In this document: positions 18,227-26,332 of the stretch, piece by piece
Position numbering within the stretch: position 1 is the stretch's first letter
Layout of the letters: each line of letters starts with the position of its first letter
Source of the DNA: JACCZH01 sp963729445
GTDB lineage: Bacteria > Chloroflexota > Chloroflexia > Thermomicrobiales > CFX8
DNA: 64,000 nt
NCBI GenBank assembly: GCA_963729445.1
Contig: CAVSNU010000002.1
Span: forward strand, 496,001-560,000
Direction of reading: 5' to 3'
The notes under the pieces: generated by a model
What the model was told of the DNA's origin: nothing
Seen by the model: only the letters and a program-made list of their open reading frames with translations
The model's database searches: none
Program-made: the position numbers and the translations under genes

Positions 18227-18375
18227 AACGTCCTGATATGAAGATGTCCTGATTCATCCGATAGTGCAGGATCTCCCCATCTCCGTACGGGCGCAATTCA
18301 TTGCGCCCCCTCCAGCGTCCAGGCAGCCGGGCAGGGCGCAATGAATTGCGCCCGTACGGATTGCTGTGAATCAGG
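18227..18375. repeat. Palindromic intergenic repeat, copy R3
   Basis: The core at 18282-18360 opens TCCGTACGGGCGCAATTC and closes with its inverse GAATTGCGCCCGTACGGA. The left flank ATGAAGATGTCCTGATTC and CATCCGATA is the reverse of the right flanks of R2 and R6. It sits between convergent genes (uracil-DNA glycosylase and hisIE). Confidence 0.85.
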
Positions 18376-18387
18376 GCGAGCGCATTG

Positions 18388-19038
18388 TCAGGAGTCCGTC
18401 TTCCGCACGTGCCGCTCTTCAAGGACACGCCAGACGCTGGCCAGCGGCACGTCGGAGGCCTGGAGCATGACCAGCAGGTGGTACAGCAAGTCGGCAGCCT
18501 CGCCAGCGAGCGGCTCAGGATCGCCATTCTTGGCGGCGATGATGACTTCGGCCGACTCCTCGCCGATCTTCTTGCCGATCTTGTCGATGCCCTGCTCGAA
18601 CAGGTAGGTCGTGTACGAGCCAGCGGGCATCTCGCGCTTGCGCTCGGCAACGATGGCGGCAACCTGCTCCAGAATGGCCGACCCGGCTTGAGCCCGATCC
18701 TTCGAGAAGATCGGCTCCTGGTGGAAGCAGCTCTCGGCCCCGGTGTGGCAGGTCGGGCCGTGCGGAACTGCCTGTATCAACACGGTATCGTTGTCGCAGT
18801 CGACTCGCACTTCGATCACCTCTAGCACGTTGCCTGAGGTTTCACCCTTCTTCCAGAGCTTCCCGCGTGAGCGACTGTAGAAATGCACGAAGCCGGTCTC
18901 AATGGTCAGCGCCAATGACTCGCGGCTGACATAGCCGAGCATACGTACTTCGCCCGTGCGTGCATCTTGCACGATGGCAGGAGCCAGGCCCTGGCCGTCC
19001 CAGGCCACTGCGTTCAATTGTGTGTCCGAATCATTCAT
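18388..19038 (-). CDS. hisIE: Bifunctional phosphoribosyl-AMP cyclohydrolase / phosphoribosyl-ATP diphosphatase
   Basis: It catalyses steps two and three of histidine biosynthesis. Residues 1 to about 115 are the HisI domain (MLGYVSRESLALT, SRSRGKLWKKGETSGN, zinc-site Cys/His in GPTCHTGAESCFH). The rest is HisE, an all-helical MazG-like pyrophosphatase with KKIGEESAEVIIAAKNGD and GEAADLLYHLLVML. The total of 216 residues is normal for the fusion. The ATG at 19038 is preferred. An upstream in-frame start at 19089 adds a non-conserved leader. No other his genes are nearby. Confidence 0.94.
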   Translation of the reverse strand: MNDSDTQLNAVAWDGQGLAPAIVQDARTGEVRMLGYVSRESLALTIETGFVHFYSRSRGKLWKKGETSGNVLEVIEVRVDCDNDTVLIQAVPHGPTCHTGAESCFHQEPIFSKDRAQAGSAILEQVAAIVAERKREMPAGSYTTYLFEQGIDKIGKKIGEESAEVIIAAKNGDPEPLAGEAADLLYHLLVMLQASDVPLASVWRVLEERHVRKTDS

Positions 19039-19094
19039 TCTCACGAGTCCTCTCACCGCGGGGAGTCTATCACCGGCGGTGACTGTCATCTGGA

Positions 19095-19811
19095 CTAGGT
19101 TCGTGATGGAAAGCCCAGACCCATCCGGCGCAGCGATATCCAGCGGCCATCTCCGATAATCAGGTGGTCGATCAGGTCGATATCGAGCAGTTCGGCAGCA
19201 CTGGCGAGCTCGGCGGTCAAGGCGATATCCGCGGCCGAAGGTCTGGGATCTCCGCTCGGGTGATTATGGGCGATCGCAATCGCGGCGGCGTTGGCGCGGA
19301 TAGCCTCTTTAAACACTTCCGCGACCCGCACCTGCGCGGCGTTGACGCTACCCTGATACACGGTCACAACCCGCTCAACCCTGTGCTTGGTGTCGAGCAA
19401 CGCAACTCGTAGCTGTTCGTGGTCCAGCGCGCTCAGAGATGGCGCGAGCAACGTCGCCAGATCTTCTGGCGTCCTCATCTGCGGTCGCTCTTCAGGCGCC
19501 AGGGCGGCGATGCGTTTCCCCAGTTCAAGACACGCAAGTAGCTTGAGGGCTTTCGCTTCGCCAAACCCGCGAATACTCGTCAGGGAGTCGTAATCTCGCC
19601 GCAAGAGTCCACGCAATCCACCGCCACTCTCCGCCAGGATCCGGTGTGAGAGCGCCGTAACGGTCTCGCCCTTACTGCCGGTATTGAGCAGAATCGCTAG
19701 CAGCTCAGCATTTGACAACGCATCGGGTCCCCGCAGGCGCAATTTCTCGCGCGGCCGCTCGTCGGCAGGGAGCTCTTTCAGCGTGAGACCACGACCCACA
19801 ATGTCGTCCAC
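19095..19811 (-). CDS. radC: RadC family JAB/MPN-domain protein
   Basis: RadC proteins carry a metallopeptidase-like JAMM domain. The historical DNA-repair assignment is not well established. The N-terminal region KELPADERPREKLRLRG and DALSNAELLAILLNTG is standard, followed by a helix-hairpin-helix-like GFGEAKALKLLACLELG. The JAMM signature is IAIAHNHPSGDPRPS with a later Asp. I chose GTG at 19811 (after GAAAGGCG) because family members start just before KELP. In-frame ATGs at 19883 and 19895 would add up to 28 Cys-containing residues. It lies 56 bases upstream of hisIE on the same strand. Confidence 0.9.
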   Translation of the reverse strand: MDDIVGRGLTLKELPADERPREKLRLRGPDALSNAELLAILLNTGSKGETVTALSHRILAESGGGLRGLLRRDYDSLTSIRGFGEAKALKLLACLELGKRIAALAPEERPQMRTPEDLATLLAPSLSALDHEQLRVALLDTKHRVERVVTVYQGSVNAAQVRVAEVFKEAIRANAAAIAIAHNHPSGDPRPSAADIALTAELASAAELLDIDLIDHLIIGDGRWISLRRMGLGFPSRT

Positions 19812-19989
19812 GGCATCGCCTTTCTCTAGATGAAGGCAGTATAGCCCGGAGCAGGATGCCTCCCGCGAGGCTGGTATTGTCATATGGAGTGGCAACGACT
19901 GGCTCGCTCGTCACCGCGTCGATCCGACACGGCGCGGCGGGCTACTACAGGGCGTTATGTTGCCCTACAGGATTGGAGAGAGACCTTCT

Positions 19990-20499
19990 ATGGAAACGCA
20001 ACTACAGCAGGGAAACGTCGTCGTGGGTGTGTTTGCGACTCGCGAGGAAGCACAGCGCGCTGTGGAAGACCTGCAACGGGCCGGCTTTGATCTCGACTCG
20101 GTGGGGTTTGCCTCGCAGGACCACAGCGCGGAGGCTGAAGAGATACCGGTCGAGGACATCGAGGAGATGAACGAAGATGCGACGGCTGGCGCGGTCAGCG
20201 GCGTTGCGGCAGGGGGGCTCCTCGGTGGGCTCCTGGGTGCTGGGGCTTCCCTCCTGATCCCTGGCGTAGGTCCAGTGGTTGCGGCTGGCATCCTGGCAGC
20301 TGGAGTCGCGGGCGGCGCATTTGCAGGCGGAGTTGTGGGCCCATTCGTGAGCATGGGCATCCCCGAAGAGGAAGCCCAGTACTATGACCGCGAGTTCCGG
20401 GCCGGCCGGTCAATCATCGCGGTGAACGCCGGCAACCGCCAGTCCGAAGCGCGCGAGATCCTCCGCGCCACAGGGGCGACGAACATCCATACCGAGTAG
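19990..20499 (+). CDS. General stress protein with YflT-like domain and glycine-rich hydrophobic centre
   Basis: This 169-residue protein begins with a ferredoxin-like fold segment (VVVGVFATREEAQRAVEDL) typical of the general stress protein 17M/YflT family. It then has an acidic stretch and a Gly/Ala-rich hydrophobic hairpin (about residues 70-125) likely to lie in or on the membrane. The C-terminal half repeats the fold (SIIAVNAGNRQSEAREILR). The ATG at 19990 follows TTGGAGAGAGA. It is divergent from radC with about 180 bases between them, and a double repeat follows it. The biological role in Chloroflexota is unknown. Confidence 0.75.
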   Translation: METQLQQGNVVVGVFATREEAQRAVEDLQRAGFDLDSVGFASQDHSAEAEEIPVEDIEEMNEDATAGAVSGVAAGGLLGGLLGAGASLLIPGVGPVVAAGILAAGVAGGAFAGGVVGPFVSMGIPEEEAQYYDREFRAGRSIIAVNAGNRQSEAREILRATGATNIHTE

Positions 20500-20507
20500 G
20501 TCCAAGC

Positions 20508-20690
20508 TAATTGACAGTGCCCTCATCGTCGTACGGGCGCAATGATGAGTTTGTCCTGATCGTCACAATCTCCGTAGGGGCGCAATTCATTGCGCCCTGC
20601 TTCGGCGCCCGGGGAGTCGGAGCAGGGCGCAATGAATTGCGCCCCTACGGAAAAAGAGTGGCTCGCAACTTTCGGATTCACTCGGACATT
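20508..20690. repeat. Palindromic intergenic repeat, copy R4
   Basis: The core at 20571-20651 begins TCCGTAGGGGCGCAATTC and ends with the inverse GAATTGCGCCCCTACGGA. To its left is a degenerate piece (CGTACGGGCGCAATGATGAG) and to its right GAGTGGCTCGCAACTTTCGG, the same flank that borders R1 and R7. It follows the stress-protein gene. Confidence 0.85.
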
Positions 20691-20810
20691 TCCACAATTG
20701 CGTCCTTGCCCGGCTGCCGGGAACGTTGAAGAGGGCGCAATAAATTGCGCCGCTACGCAGACGGGGCCCACAATGATCGGATGGACTTGAGCACTTCCAT
20801 AAAGAAAAGC
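20691..20810. repeat. Palindromic intergenic repeat, degenerate copy R5
   Basis: Only the right arm is well kept (GAGGGCGCAATAAATTGC at 20731-20748, then GCCGCTACG). The left arm is worn (CACAATTGCGTCCTTGCC). It is followed by GCCCACAATGATCGGATGGA, the common tail. It stands directly after R4, making a tandem pair before menG's 3' end. Confidence 0.75.
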
Positions 20811-20825
20811 TACTCCTGGTGCAGG

Positions 20826-21536
20826 TTAAGCAGACCGCTTCGTCCCGGCGTGCAGTGCAACCGTTCCGCCCCCGAGGAGCTTCCACTTCACACCCTCCAG
20901 GCCGGCGTTCGCCATCATGGCCGCCAGAGCGCGCGCGTCCGGGAAACCCTCAACTGAGGCAGGTAGGTAGCGATACGCCTCGCGGTCTCCGCTGAGAACG
21001 CCGCCGATCACCGGAACAAGCGCCGAGAAATACCAGCCGAACAACCGGCCAAGAACCGGCTTGCGATACGGAGTCAACTCAAGGCATACCAATCGCCCGC
21101 CCGGCCGCAGCACCCGGCTCATCTCGGCTAGTGCATCCTGGAAGTTGGCCATGTTGCGCAGCCCGAACGAGACCGTACAGGCGTCGAACTCGCCGTCTGC
21201 AAACGGCAGCCGCAGCGCGTCGCCGACCATGAAGGTGGCCCGTGACTCGTCTGCAGACTTCCGTTGCGCCGCTTCGATCATGGGTGGCGCAAAATCAAGT
21301 CCAACGACCGAGCCTGCCCCTGCTTCCAACAGATCGAGCGCCAGATCCCCGGTGCCGGTCGCCACATCAAGGGCGCGCGCTGCCCCGTCTGCAACCGCGA
21401 CGCGTGCCGCCAGATGCCGCCAGGCAACGTCACGGCCGCCGGTCATTAACCGGTTCATCGTGTCGTAGCGGCGCACAATGCGGCCAAACATCGCGCTAAC
21501 CTCGTGCTCCTCGCGCAACGCTCCGCTGCGGCTCAT
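20826..21536 (-). CDS. menG: Demethylmenaquinone methyltransferase (UbiE/MenG family)
   Basis: This enzyme performs the last step of menaquinone synthesis, SAM-dependent C-methylation of demethylmenaquinone. Its 236 residues show VSAMFGRIVRRYDTMNRLM at the N-terminus, SAM motif I in ALDVATGTGDLALDL, VVGLDFAPPMIEAA, and the UbiE motif VSFGLRNMANF. The start ATG at 21536 overlaps the menA stop in ATGA. A longer frame from 21692 lies inside menA and is rejected. Coupling with menA fits the pathway, since MenA makes its substrate. Confidence 0.94.
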   Translation of the reverse strand: MSRSGALREEHEVSAMFGRIVRRYDTMNRLMTGGRDVAWRHLAARVAVADGAARALDVATGTGDLALDLLEAGAGSVVGLDFAPPMIEAAQRKSADESRATFMVGDALRLPFADGEFDACTVSFGLRNMANFQDALAEMSRVLRPGGRLVCLELTPYRKPVLGRLFGWYFSALVPVIGGVLSGDREAYRYLPASVEGFPDARALAAMMANAGLEGVKWKLLGGGTVALHAGTKRSA

Positions 21537-22432
21537 GAGAGCACGATGCTGCCGGCGAAGAGCAGTCCATACAACAGCTGGAGCCGGGCCGTGCCTGCCA
21601 GCCGAGCGTTGAGCTGACGTCCAGTCTCGGTCGAAACTTTGCGTACGAGCTGCACTGCCAGGGGTAGCGTGAGCCAGGGAAGCCATCCCCAAATGGACAG
21701 CACTCCGCTAGCCCAGAGCACCAAGGGGGTCAGGTAGGCAATCGAGAGCAACAGACGGTACTCGACCACCGTCCCCTGCCTGCCAAGCCGTACGGCGACG
21801 GTCCGCTTGCCAGCCACACGATCGGTGTCAATGTCGCGCAGGTTGTTCACCACCAGGATCGCAGTCGCCAGACAGCCGACCGGAATCGCGGCCGCCAGCG
21901 AGAGGTCCGAGACATCGCCGGCCTGCACGTAATAGGTTCCACCGACCGCCACAAGACCAAAGAAGAGGAAGACAAAGACCTCGCCCAGCCCGTGATAGCC
22001 AATCGGCCGCGGTCCGCCGGTGTAGGCCAGCGCCGAGAGCATGGCGGCGACACCAACGAACAAGATCGGCCAGCCGCCGCGACTGACGAGATATGTTCCA
22101 ACCAGCATCGCCAGCGAGAGCGTCAACGCCGTTCCGAACAGCACCCTCTCCGGCGCGATCAGTCCGCTCTGGGTCACTCGCAACGGTCCAAGGCGCTCGG
22201 CTGTATCCGCACCACGCCGGAAATCGAAGACGTCGTTGGCCAGGTTCGCGGCGATCTGCAGGAGCAAAGCGACAACAAACGCCGCCAGGGCTGCGGCAGC
22301 ATGAAACGCCCCGGCTGCGATTGCGACCGAAGTACCGACAATGACAGGGGTAACTGCCGCCGGCAGGGTCTTGGGCCGGGCCGCAAGCAGCCATGCCTGT
22401 ACGCCAACCGGACGCGCGGCGACGCCGGTCAC
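21533..22432 (-). CDS. menA: 1,4-dihydroxy-2-naphthoate polyprenyltransferase
   Basis: MenA attaches the isoprenoid tail to 1,4-dihydroxy-2-naphthoate at the membrane. The 299-residue UbiA-family protein has the prenyl-diphosphate Asp motif in ANLANDVFDFRRGADTAERL and a second Asp-rich motif in NNLRDIDTDRVAGKRTVAV. Multiple hydrophobic spans surround both motifs. The start AARPKTLPAAVTPVIVG is typical of MenA. It precedes menG (ATGA overlap) and lies 22 bases after guaA on the same strand. It indicates menaquinone-based respiration. Confidence 0.94.
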   Translation of the reverse strand: MTGVAARPVGVQAWLLAARPKTLPAAVTPVIVGTSVAIAAGAFHAAAALAAFVVALLLQIAANLANDVFDFRRGADTAERLGPLRVTQSGLIAPERVLFGTALTLSLAMLVGTYLVSRGGWPILFVGVAAMLSALAYTGGPRPIGYHGLGEVFVFLFFGLVAVGGTYYVQAGDVSDLSLAAAIPVGCLATAILVVNNLRDIDTDRVAGKRTVAVRLGRQGTVVEYRLLLSIAYLTPLVLWASGVLSIWGWLPWLTLPLAVQLVRKVSTETGRQLNARLAGTARLQLLYGLLFAGSIVLS

Positions 22433-22454
22433 AGTGCGGAGCTCGTCATACTGA

Positions 22455-24039
22455 TTATTCCCACTCGATCGTGCTGGGCGGCTTGCTGGAGATGTCGTAG
22501 ACGACCCGGTTGATGCCGTCCACCTCGTTGACGATGCGGTTGGACATCCGGGCGAGCAGGTCGTAGGGCAACCGCGCCCAGTCGGCCGTCATCGCGTCTT
22601 CGCTGGTGATCGCCCGGATCGCACAGACCTTGGCGTAGGTGCGCCCGTCGCCCATGACGCCGGTAGTCTGCACCGGCAGCAGTACCGCGAAATACTGCCA
22701 GATGTCCTGGGCTAACCCGGAAGCGTCAATCTCCTGCCGGACGATAGCATCCGCCCTGCGCAGGATAGCCAGATCCTCCGCGGTCACCTCGCCCAACAGC
22801 CGCACAGCCAGGCCCGGACCCGGGAACGGCTGCCGGTGAACGATCTCGTCCGGCAAGCCCAGCCGCTTCCCGACTTCCCGGACCTCGTCTTTGAAGAGCA
22901 TCCGCAGCGGCTCGATCAGGTCGAACGCGAGGTCCTCGGGCAGCCCACCGACGTTGTGGTGCGTTTTGATCTTCACTGCCGCGCTGCCGTCGCTGGTGGC
23001 CGACTCAATAACGTCCGGATAGAGGGTGCCCTGTCCCAGGAACTGAAAGGGCTCGCCGGCGCTCTGCTCGACCGCCGCACGCTCGAAGACCCGGATAAAC
23101 TCGTCGCCGATGATCTTGCGCTTCTCCTCCGGATCAGTGACCCCCGCCAGCCGGCCCAGGAAGCGGTCGGTCGCGTCGACGTAGACCAGGTTCATGTTGA
23201 AGTGCCGGCCGAACACTTCGCGCACGGTCTCAGCTTCGCCCTCGCGCAGCAAGCCGTTGTTCACAAACACCGGCGTCAGCTGCTCGCCAATCGCGCGGTG
23301 GATCAACGCAGCCGCGACCGACGAATCGACGCCGCCCGAGAGCGCCAGCAAGACCCGTCCCGTGCCAACCCTGGCTCGAATCTCGGCTACTGCCTCATCG
23401 ATAAACGACTCTGGGGTCCAGTTCCCGGTACAGCCGCAGATGTCGTACAGGAAGTTGCGCAGCATCGACCGCCCGAGCGGCGTATGCACAACCTCGGGAT
23501 GGAACTGAATGCCGACGTGCTGCTCGTTGCCCATCGCCGCGTGTGGTGAATTGTCGCTGCACGCCAGCGGCTGGAATCCCGGAGGCAATGCCTCGATCCG
23601 GTCTCCGTGGCTCATCCAGACATCAAGCTCTTCCGGGAGATCGCGAAACAGGGCATGCTCGCCGTTGCGCTGAATACGCGCGGGGCCAAACTCCTTGCGG
23701 TCGCTCGCCGCCACCCTGCCGTCCAGGTTGTGAGCGAGCAGCTGCATTCCGTAACAGATGCCCAGCACGGGCAGGCCACTCTCCAGCACCCAGTCCGGAA
23801 GCTGTGGTGCCCCTTCGGCATACACGCTCGCCGGCCCACCCGAGAGAATGATGCCCCGCGGCTGCAGGCGCTCCAGCACCGATGCATCGGCGTCGTGCGG
23901 GATCAGCTCACAATAGACGCCGGTCTCGCGCACCCGGCGCACGATCAGACTGCGCCGTTTGTCCGCCAAAATCCACGACGATTGCGCTGTCAACCCGCGT
24001 CGGAGTCTCAATCTCTGCAACATTGCTCGCTTGTTCCAC
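22455..24039 (-). pseudogene. guaA: GMP synthase (glutamine-hydrolysing), one-base frameshift near the N-terminus
   Basis: GuaA converts XMP to GMP. Almost the entire protein is intact: amidotransferase Cys in GICYGMQLLAH, His in VGIQFHPEVVH, the ATP-pyrophosphatase loop LALSGGVDSSVAAAL, and the canonical C-terminus VVYDISSKPPSTIEWE. The first 30 residues are in another frame from GTG 24039, preceded by GAGGGGC, and include SAIVVDFGGQTAQ. The frames join as ...TAQ/LIVRRVRE if one base near 23949 is removed. The continuous downstream frame alone gives a meaningless N-terminus. As guaA is normally indispensable for purine synthesis, a sequence error is the likeliest explanation, and the gene is probably functional. 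Confidence 0.93.
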
Positions 24040-24113
24040 ATTCGCCCCTCACCGCAGACACCCAAATCAGGGCTAATTGTAACGATGAAGGACGCAGTTC
24101 GCCCGCCGGAGAC

Positions 24114-25238
24114 CTAATCGGCAGTAGAGCGTTGGTGACCGGAGTAGCTGGATGCTCGGCCCGAGCGCGTCCTGGCCCAGGCGAAGAGCACGCCTCCGGC
24201 AGGGAAGGCGGAGCCGATCAGGAACATCGTCGCGTAGCCGGTTACCGTCGCGACCAGACCCATGATGATGGCTCCCGCACCGGCCCCGACTTCGAACGAC
24301 GCGCTGTAGGTACCCATCGCGGCGCCTCGACGGCCGGATGGTGCGACATCGACCGCCAGGGCCGAGAGGGCCGGGAACCCACTACCAAACGATAGACCGA
24401 TCAGTCCTGCTCCAAGCAACAAGACCGTCAAGGAAGTCGCCTGGGAGAGGAGCGCCACCCCGGCACTCAGGCACGCCATTGAAGGCAGGATGATCTTCCA
24501 GCGTCCATACCGGTCAGAAAGCTTGCCCCCGAGCAACCGCGACAGCACCACCGCTCCGGCGGTTGCCGTGAAGAAGAGTCCCGCGTTCTCAATGCCTCGT
24601 TCCTCGGCGAACAACAGGACGAAGGACGATACCGCGCCGAAGATGAAGGTCATCGAGATCACCAGCACCGCCGGGAAGAGCACGCTCTTCTCGATCAACC
24701 CGGCGTCCGCTGCGTCGGCCCGGACCTCCTTGTGCGGATCGCGCAAGAACCTCACCAGTACCAGCGCGAGCAGCGCGCAACAGGTTGAGACAATGAAGAC
24801 CGTGTCGTATCCATAGTGGTCGCGGATCATCAGACCGAAGAAGGGTGCGATGGCACTTGCGAACGTCGGTGCCGTTCCCCATATGCCAAGCATCTCTCCT
24901 CGCCGCGACGGCGGCGCCAGATCAGCCACCATCGCAAGGGCCGCCGTTGTGAACAATGCCAAGCCGACACCGTGGAGAATACGCACACCAAGCAGGAGCG
25001 GGACGGTGGTCGCGACGATATAGAGCGCGGAGGCGACGACGAAGATTGCGGCGCCGGCCAGAATGAAGCGTCTACTTCCTCCTCGATCGATCTCCCGGCC
25101 AACGAACGGGCGAGGGAAGAGCGCCGATAGAGCGAATACGCCAACCACGAGACCGACGGCGCTGTCGCTACCGCCGAGGTCCTTCAAATAGACCGGCAGC
25201 ACCGCCACCAGGAGCATGAACGACCCGAAGAAGCCCAA
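24114..25238 (-). CDS. Major facilitator superfamily transporter
   Basis: This is a 374-residue inner-membrane MFS drug/solute transporter. It shows the motif-A-like loop GREIDRGGSRRFILAG after the second span, and its counterpart GGKLSDRYGRWKIILP at the start of the second half. About eleven or twelve spans are apparent. The only ordinary start in frame, TTG 25238, falls inside the first span. Upstream, the same frame still reads RDFLVLCAAG. An ATG at 25332 in another frame leads to SNPLSRF, so a one-base error near 25270-25285 may have cut off the N-terminus. The substrate is unknown. Confidence 0.85.
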   Translation of the reverse strand: MGFFGSFMLLVAVLPVYLKDLGGSDSAVGLVVGVFALSALFPRPFVGREIDRGGSRRFILAGAAIFVVASALYIVATTVPLLLGVRILHGVGLALFTTAALAMVADLAPPSRRGEMLGIWGTAPTFASAIAPFFGLMIRDHYGYDTVFIVSTCCALLALVLVRFLRDPHKEVRADAADAGLIEKSVLFPAVLVISMTFIFGAVSSFVLLFAEERGIENAGLFFTATAGAVVLSRLLGGKLSDRYGRWKIILPSMACLSAGVALLSQATSLTVLLLGAGLIGLSFGSGFPALSALAVDVAPSGRRGAAMGTYSASFEVGAGAGAIIMGLVATVTGYATMFLIGSAFPAGGVLFAWARTRSGRASSYSGHQRSTAD

Positions 25239-25294
25239 ACCTGCCGCGCACAGGACTAAGAAATCGCGAGAGAGGATTCGATCTGGAGGTCCCG

Positions 25295-25927
25295 TTACTC
25301 CTCCTCGCCTCCCGGGGGGTGATCCAGCTCATATTGGGCCAGCATCTGCCGGACCTCTCGCGGAGTATGCGCCAGGACATCTATACCCAACAGCTCGCTC
25401 AACTGGTTGGCATCGCGATAGCCGCGACGTCGTGCCCAGGTCCAGAACTTCGTCCAGTTCACGTCGGCTCCATCGTCTGACGTGGGCTCGCGCGCCGGGC
25501 GCTCCTCGCGGATCTGCTGAGGTCTGGCCGGAGGTTTCTCGTAGTCCGTTGCCGCCGGTTCCTCGCGAACCAGAGACCGCGCCGACACGAGCTCAATCGG
25601 AGCCGGTGGCGTCGTGGGCTCCTGGTCGGCAGTCGTCTGTATATCAGCCTGTGTATCCCCGTAGCCAAGGGCGATCAGTGCGCGCGACAGCGCCCGATCT
25701 TCAGCCAGCTCGACGTAGCCTTCTCCGGTAGCGCTACGTGTCGCGCTGCCGTGGCTTGAAGCACTACTTCCCGATTCCGTGCGCAGCGTTGCCCGGCAGA
25801 CTGCCAGATCGTCTTCAGCGACCACCAGCTCGGTCGCTATCTCGGCGTCCGGATGATCGGTCCGGAACCAGAGCAGCCTCGCCTGCAGATGATTTCGGTT
25901 GAGGTTCTGGATGTTGAGACTCGTCAT
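25295..25927 (-). CDS. Hypothetical protein resembling single-strand annealing-type proteins
   Basis: The product is 210 residues. The N-terminal half reads NHLQARLLWFRTDHPDAEI, then VCRATLRTESGSSASSHGSA and ELAEDRALSRALIALGYG. The last segment recalls the ETRALGRALAALG stretch of Rad52-like and ERF-like annealing proteins and of a conserved uncharacterised Chloroflexota/Firmicutes family. A Pro/Glu-rich linker (about 100-155) joins a C-terminal helical part (NWTKFWTWARRRGYRDANQL). The start ATG 25927 follows GGAG by seven bases. Its function in DNA annealing is inference from sequence resemblance only. Confidence 0.6.
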   Translation of the reverse strand: MTSLNIQNLNRNHLQARLLWFRTDHPDAEIATELVVAEDDLAVCRATLRTESGSSASSHGSATRSATGEGYVELAEDRALSRALIALGYGDTQADIQTTADQEPTTPPAPIELVSARSLVREEPAATDYEKPPARPQQIREERPAREPTSDDGADVNWTKFWTWARRRGYRDANQLSELLGIDVLAHTPREVRQMLAQYELDHPPGGEEE

Positions 25928-25963
25928 GTTGCTGCTCCGATACGGTTCATCCCTCGCGTCCAT

Positions 25964-26332
25964 CCCTGATGCGATTTTAATCTACGCTGACGACTCCGGA
26001 GGGTGATTGTGGGAATGGATCCGGACGAGCTGCCCACTGCAGCGCGTAGGGCCACATCAATCATCCCGCGTGCGTGGGTCGCCCTCAGTCCCTCATTGGT
26101 CATCCTGACTACTGGCCCACAAGGGAGTTGTCAGGTCCCGGGCTTCCGTCGGTCGGGCGGGGAGGACACCATCATCGTGGTCTAGTACTGAGTTGGTGAG
26201 TCATCCAGACGCAAGGAAGGATCTCTGCGTCAAACGCCTCGGCAGTCACGCACGAGATCCTTCGCGTACGCTCAGAATGACTCACCAACTCAGGTTGCCC
26301 AGAGGCGCTCGCGAGGACAGCAGGAAATGCCC
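25964..26332. other. Intergenic region with an inverted-repeat element
   Basis: About 370 bases lie between two minus-strand genes. A 60-residue plus-strand frame (26003-26185) shows no protein-like features. The notable content is the 16-base-pair inverted-repeat element described separately. Confidence 0.45.
26189..26292. mobile_element. MITE-like element with 16-base perfect terminal inverted repeats
   Basis: The arms TGAGTTGGTGAGTCAT (26189-26204) and ATGACTCACCAACTCA (26277-26292) are perfect inverse copies around 72 bases. Inner sequences AAGGATCTC and GAGATCCTT are also inverted. No open frame lies inside. It resembles the GTCATCCTGAGCG...AAGGATCT element type but has longer termini. 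Confidence 0.65.

Noticed and set aside
20523..20886. Several short frames containing GRNELRPYG or GAINCA peptides
   Set aside because: They are translations of palindromic repeat copies and recur wherever the repeat occurs, on both strands.
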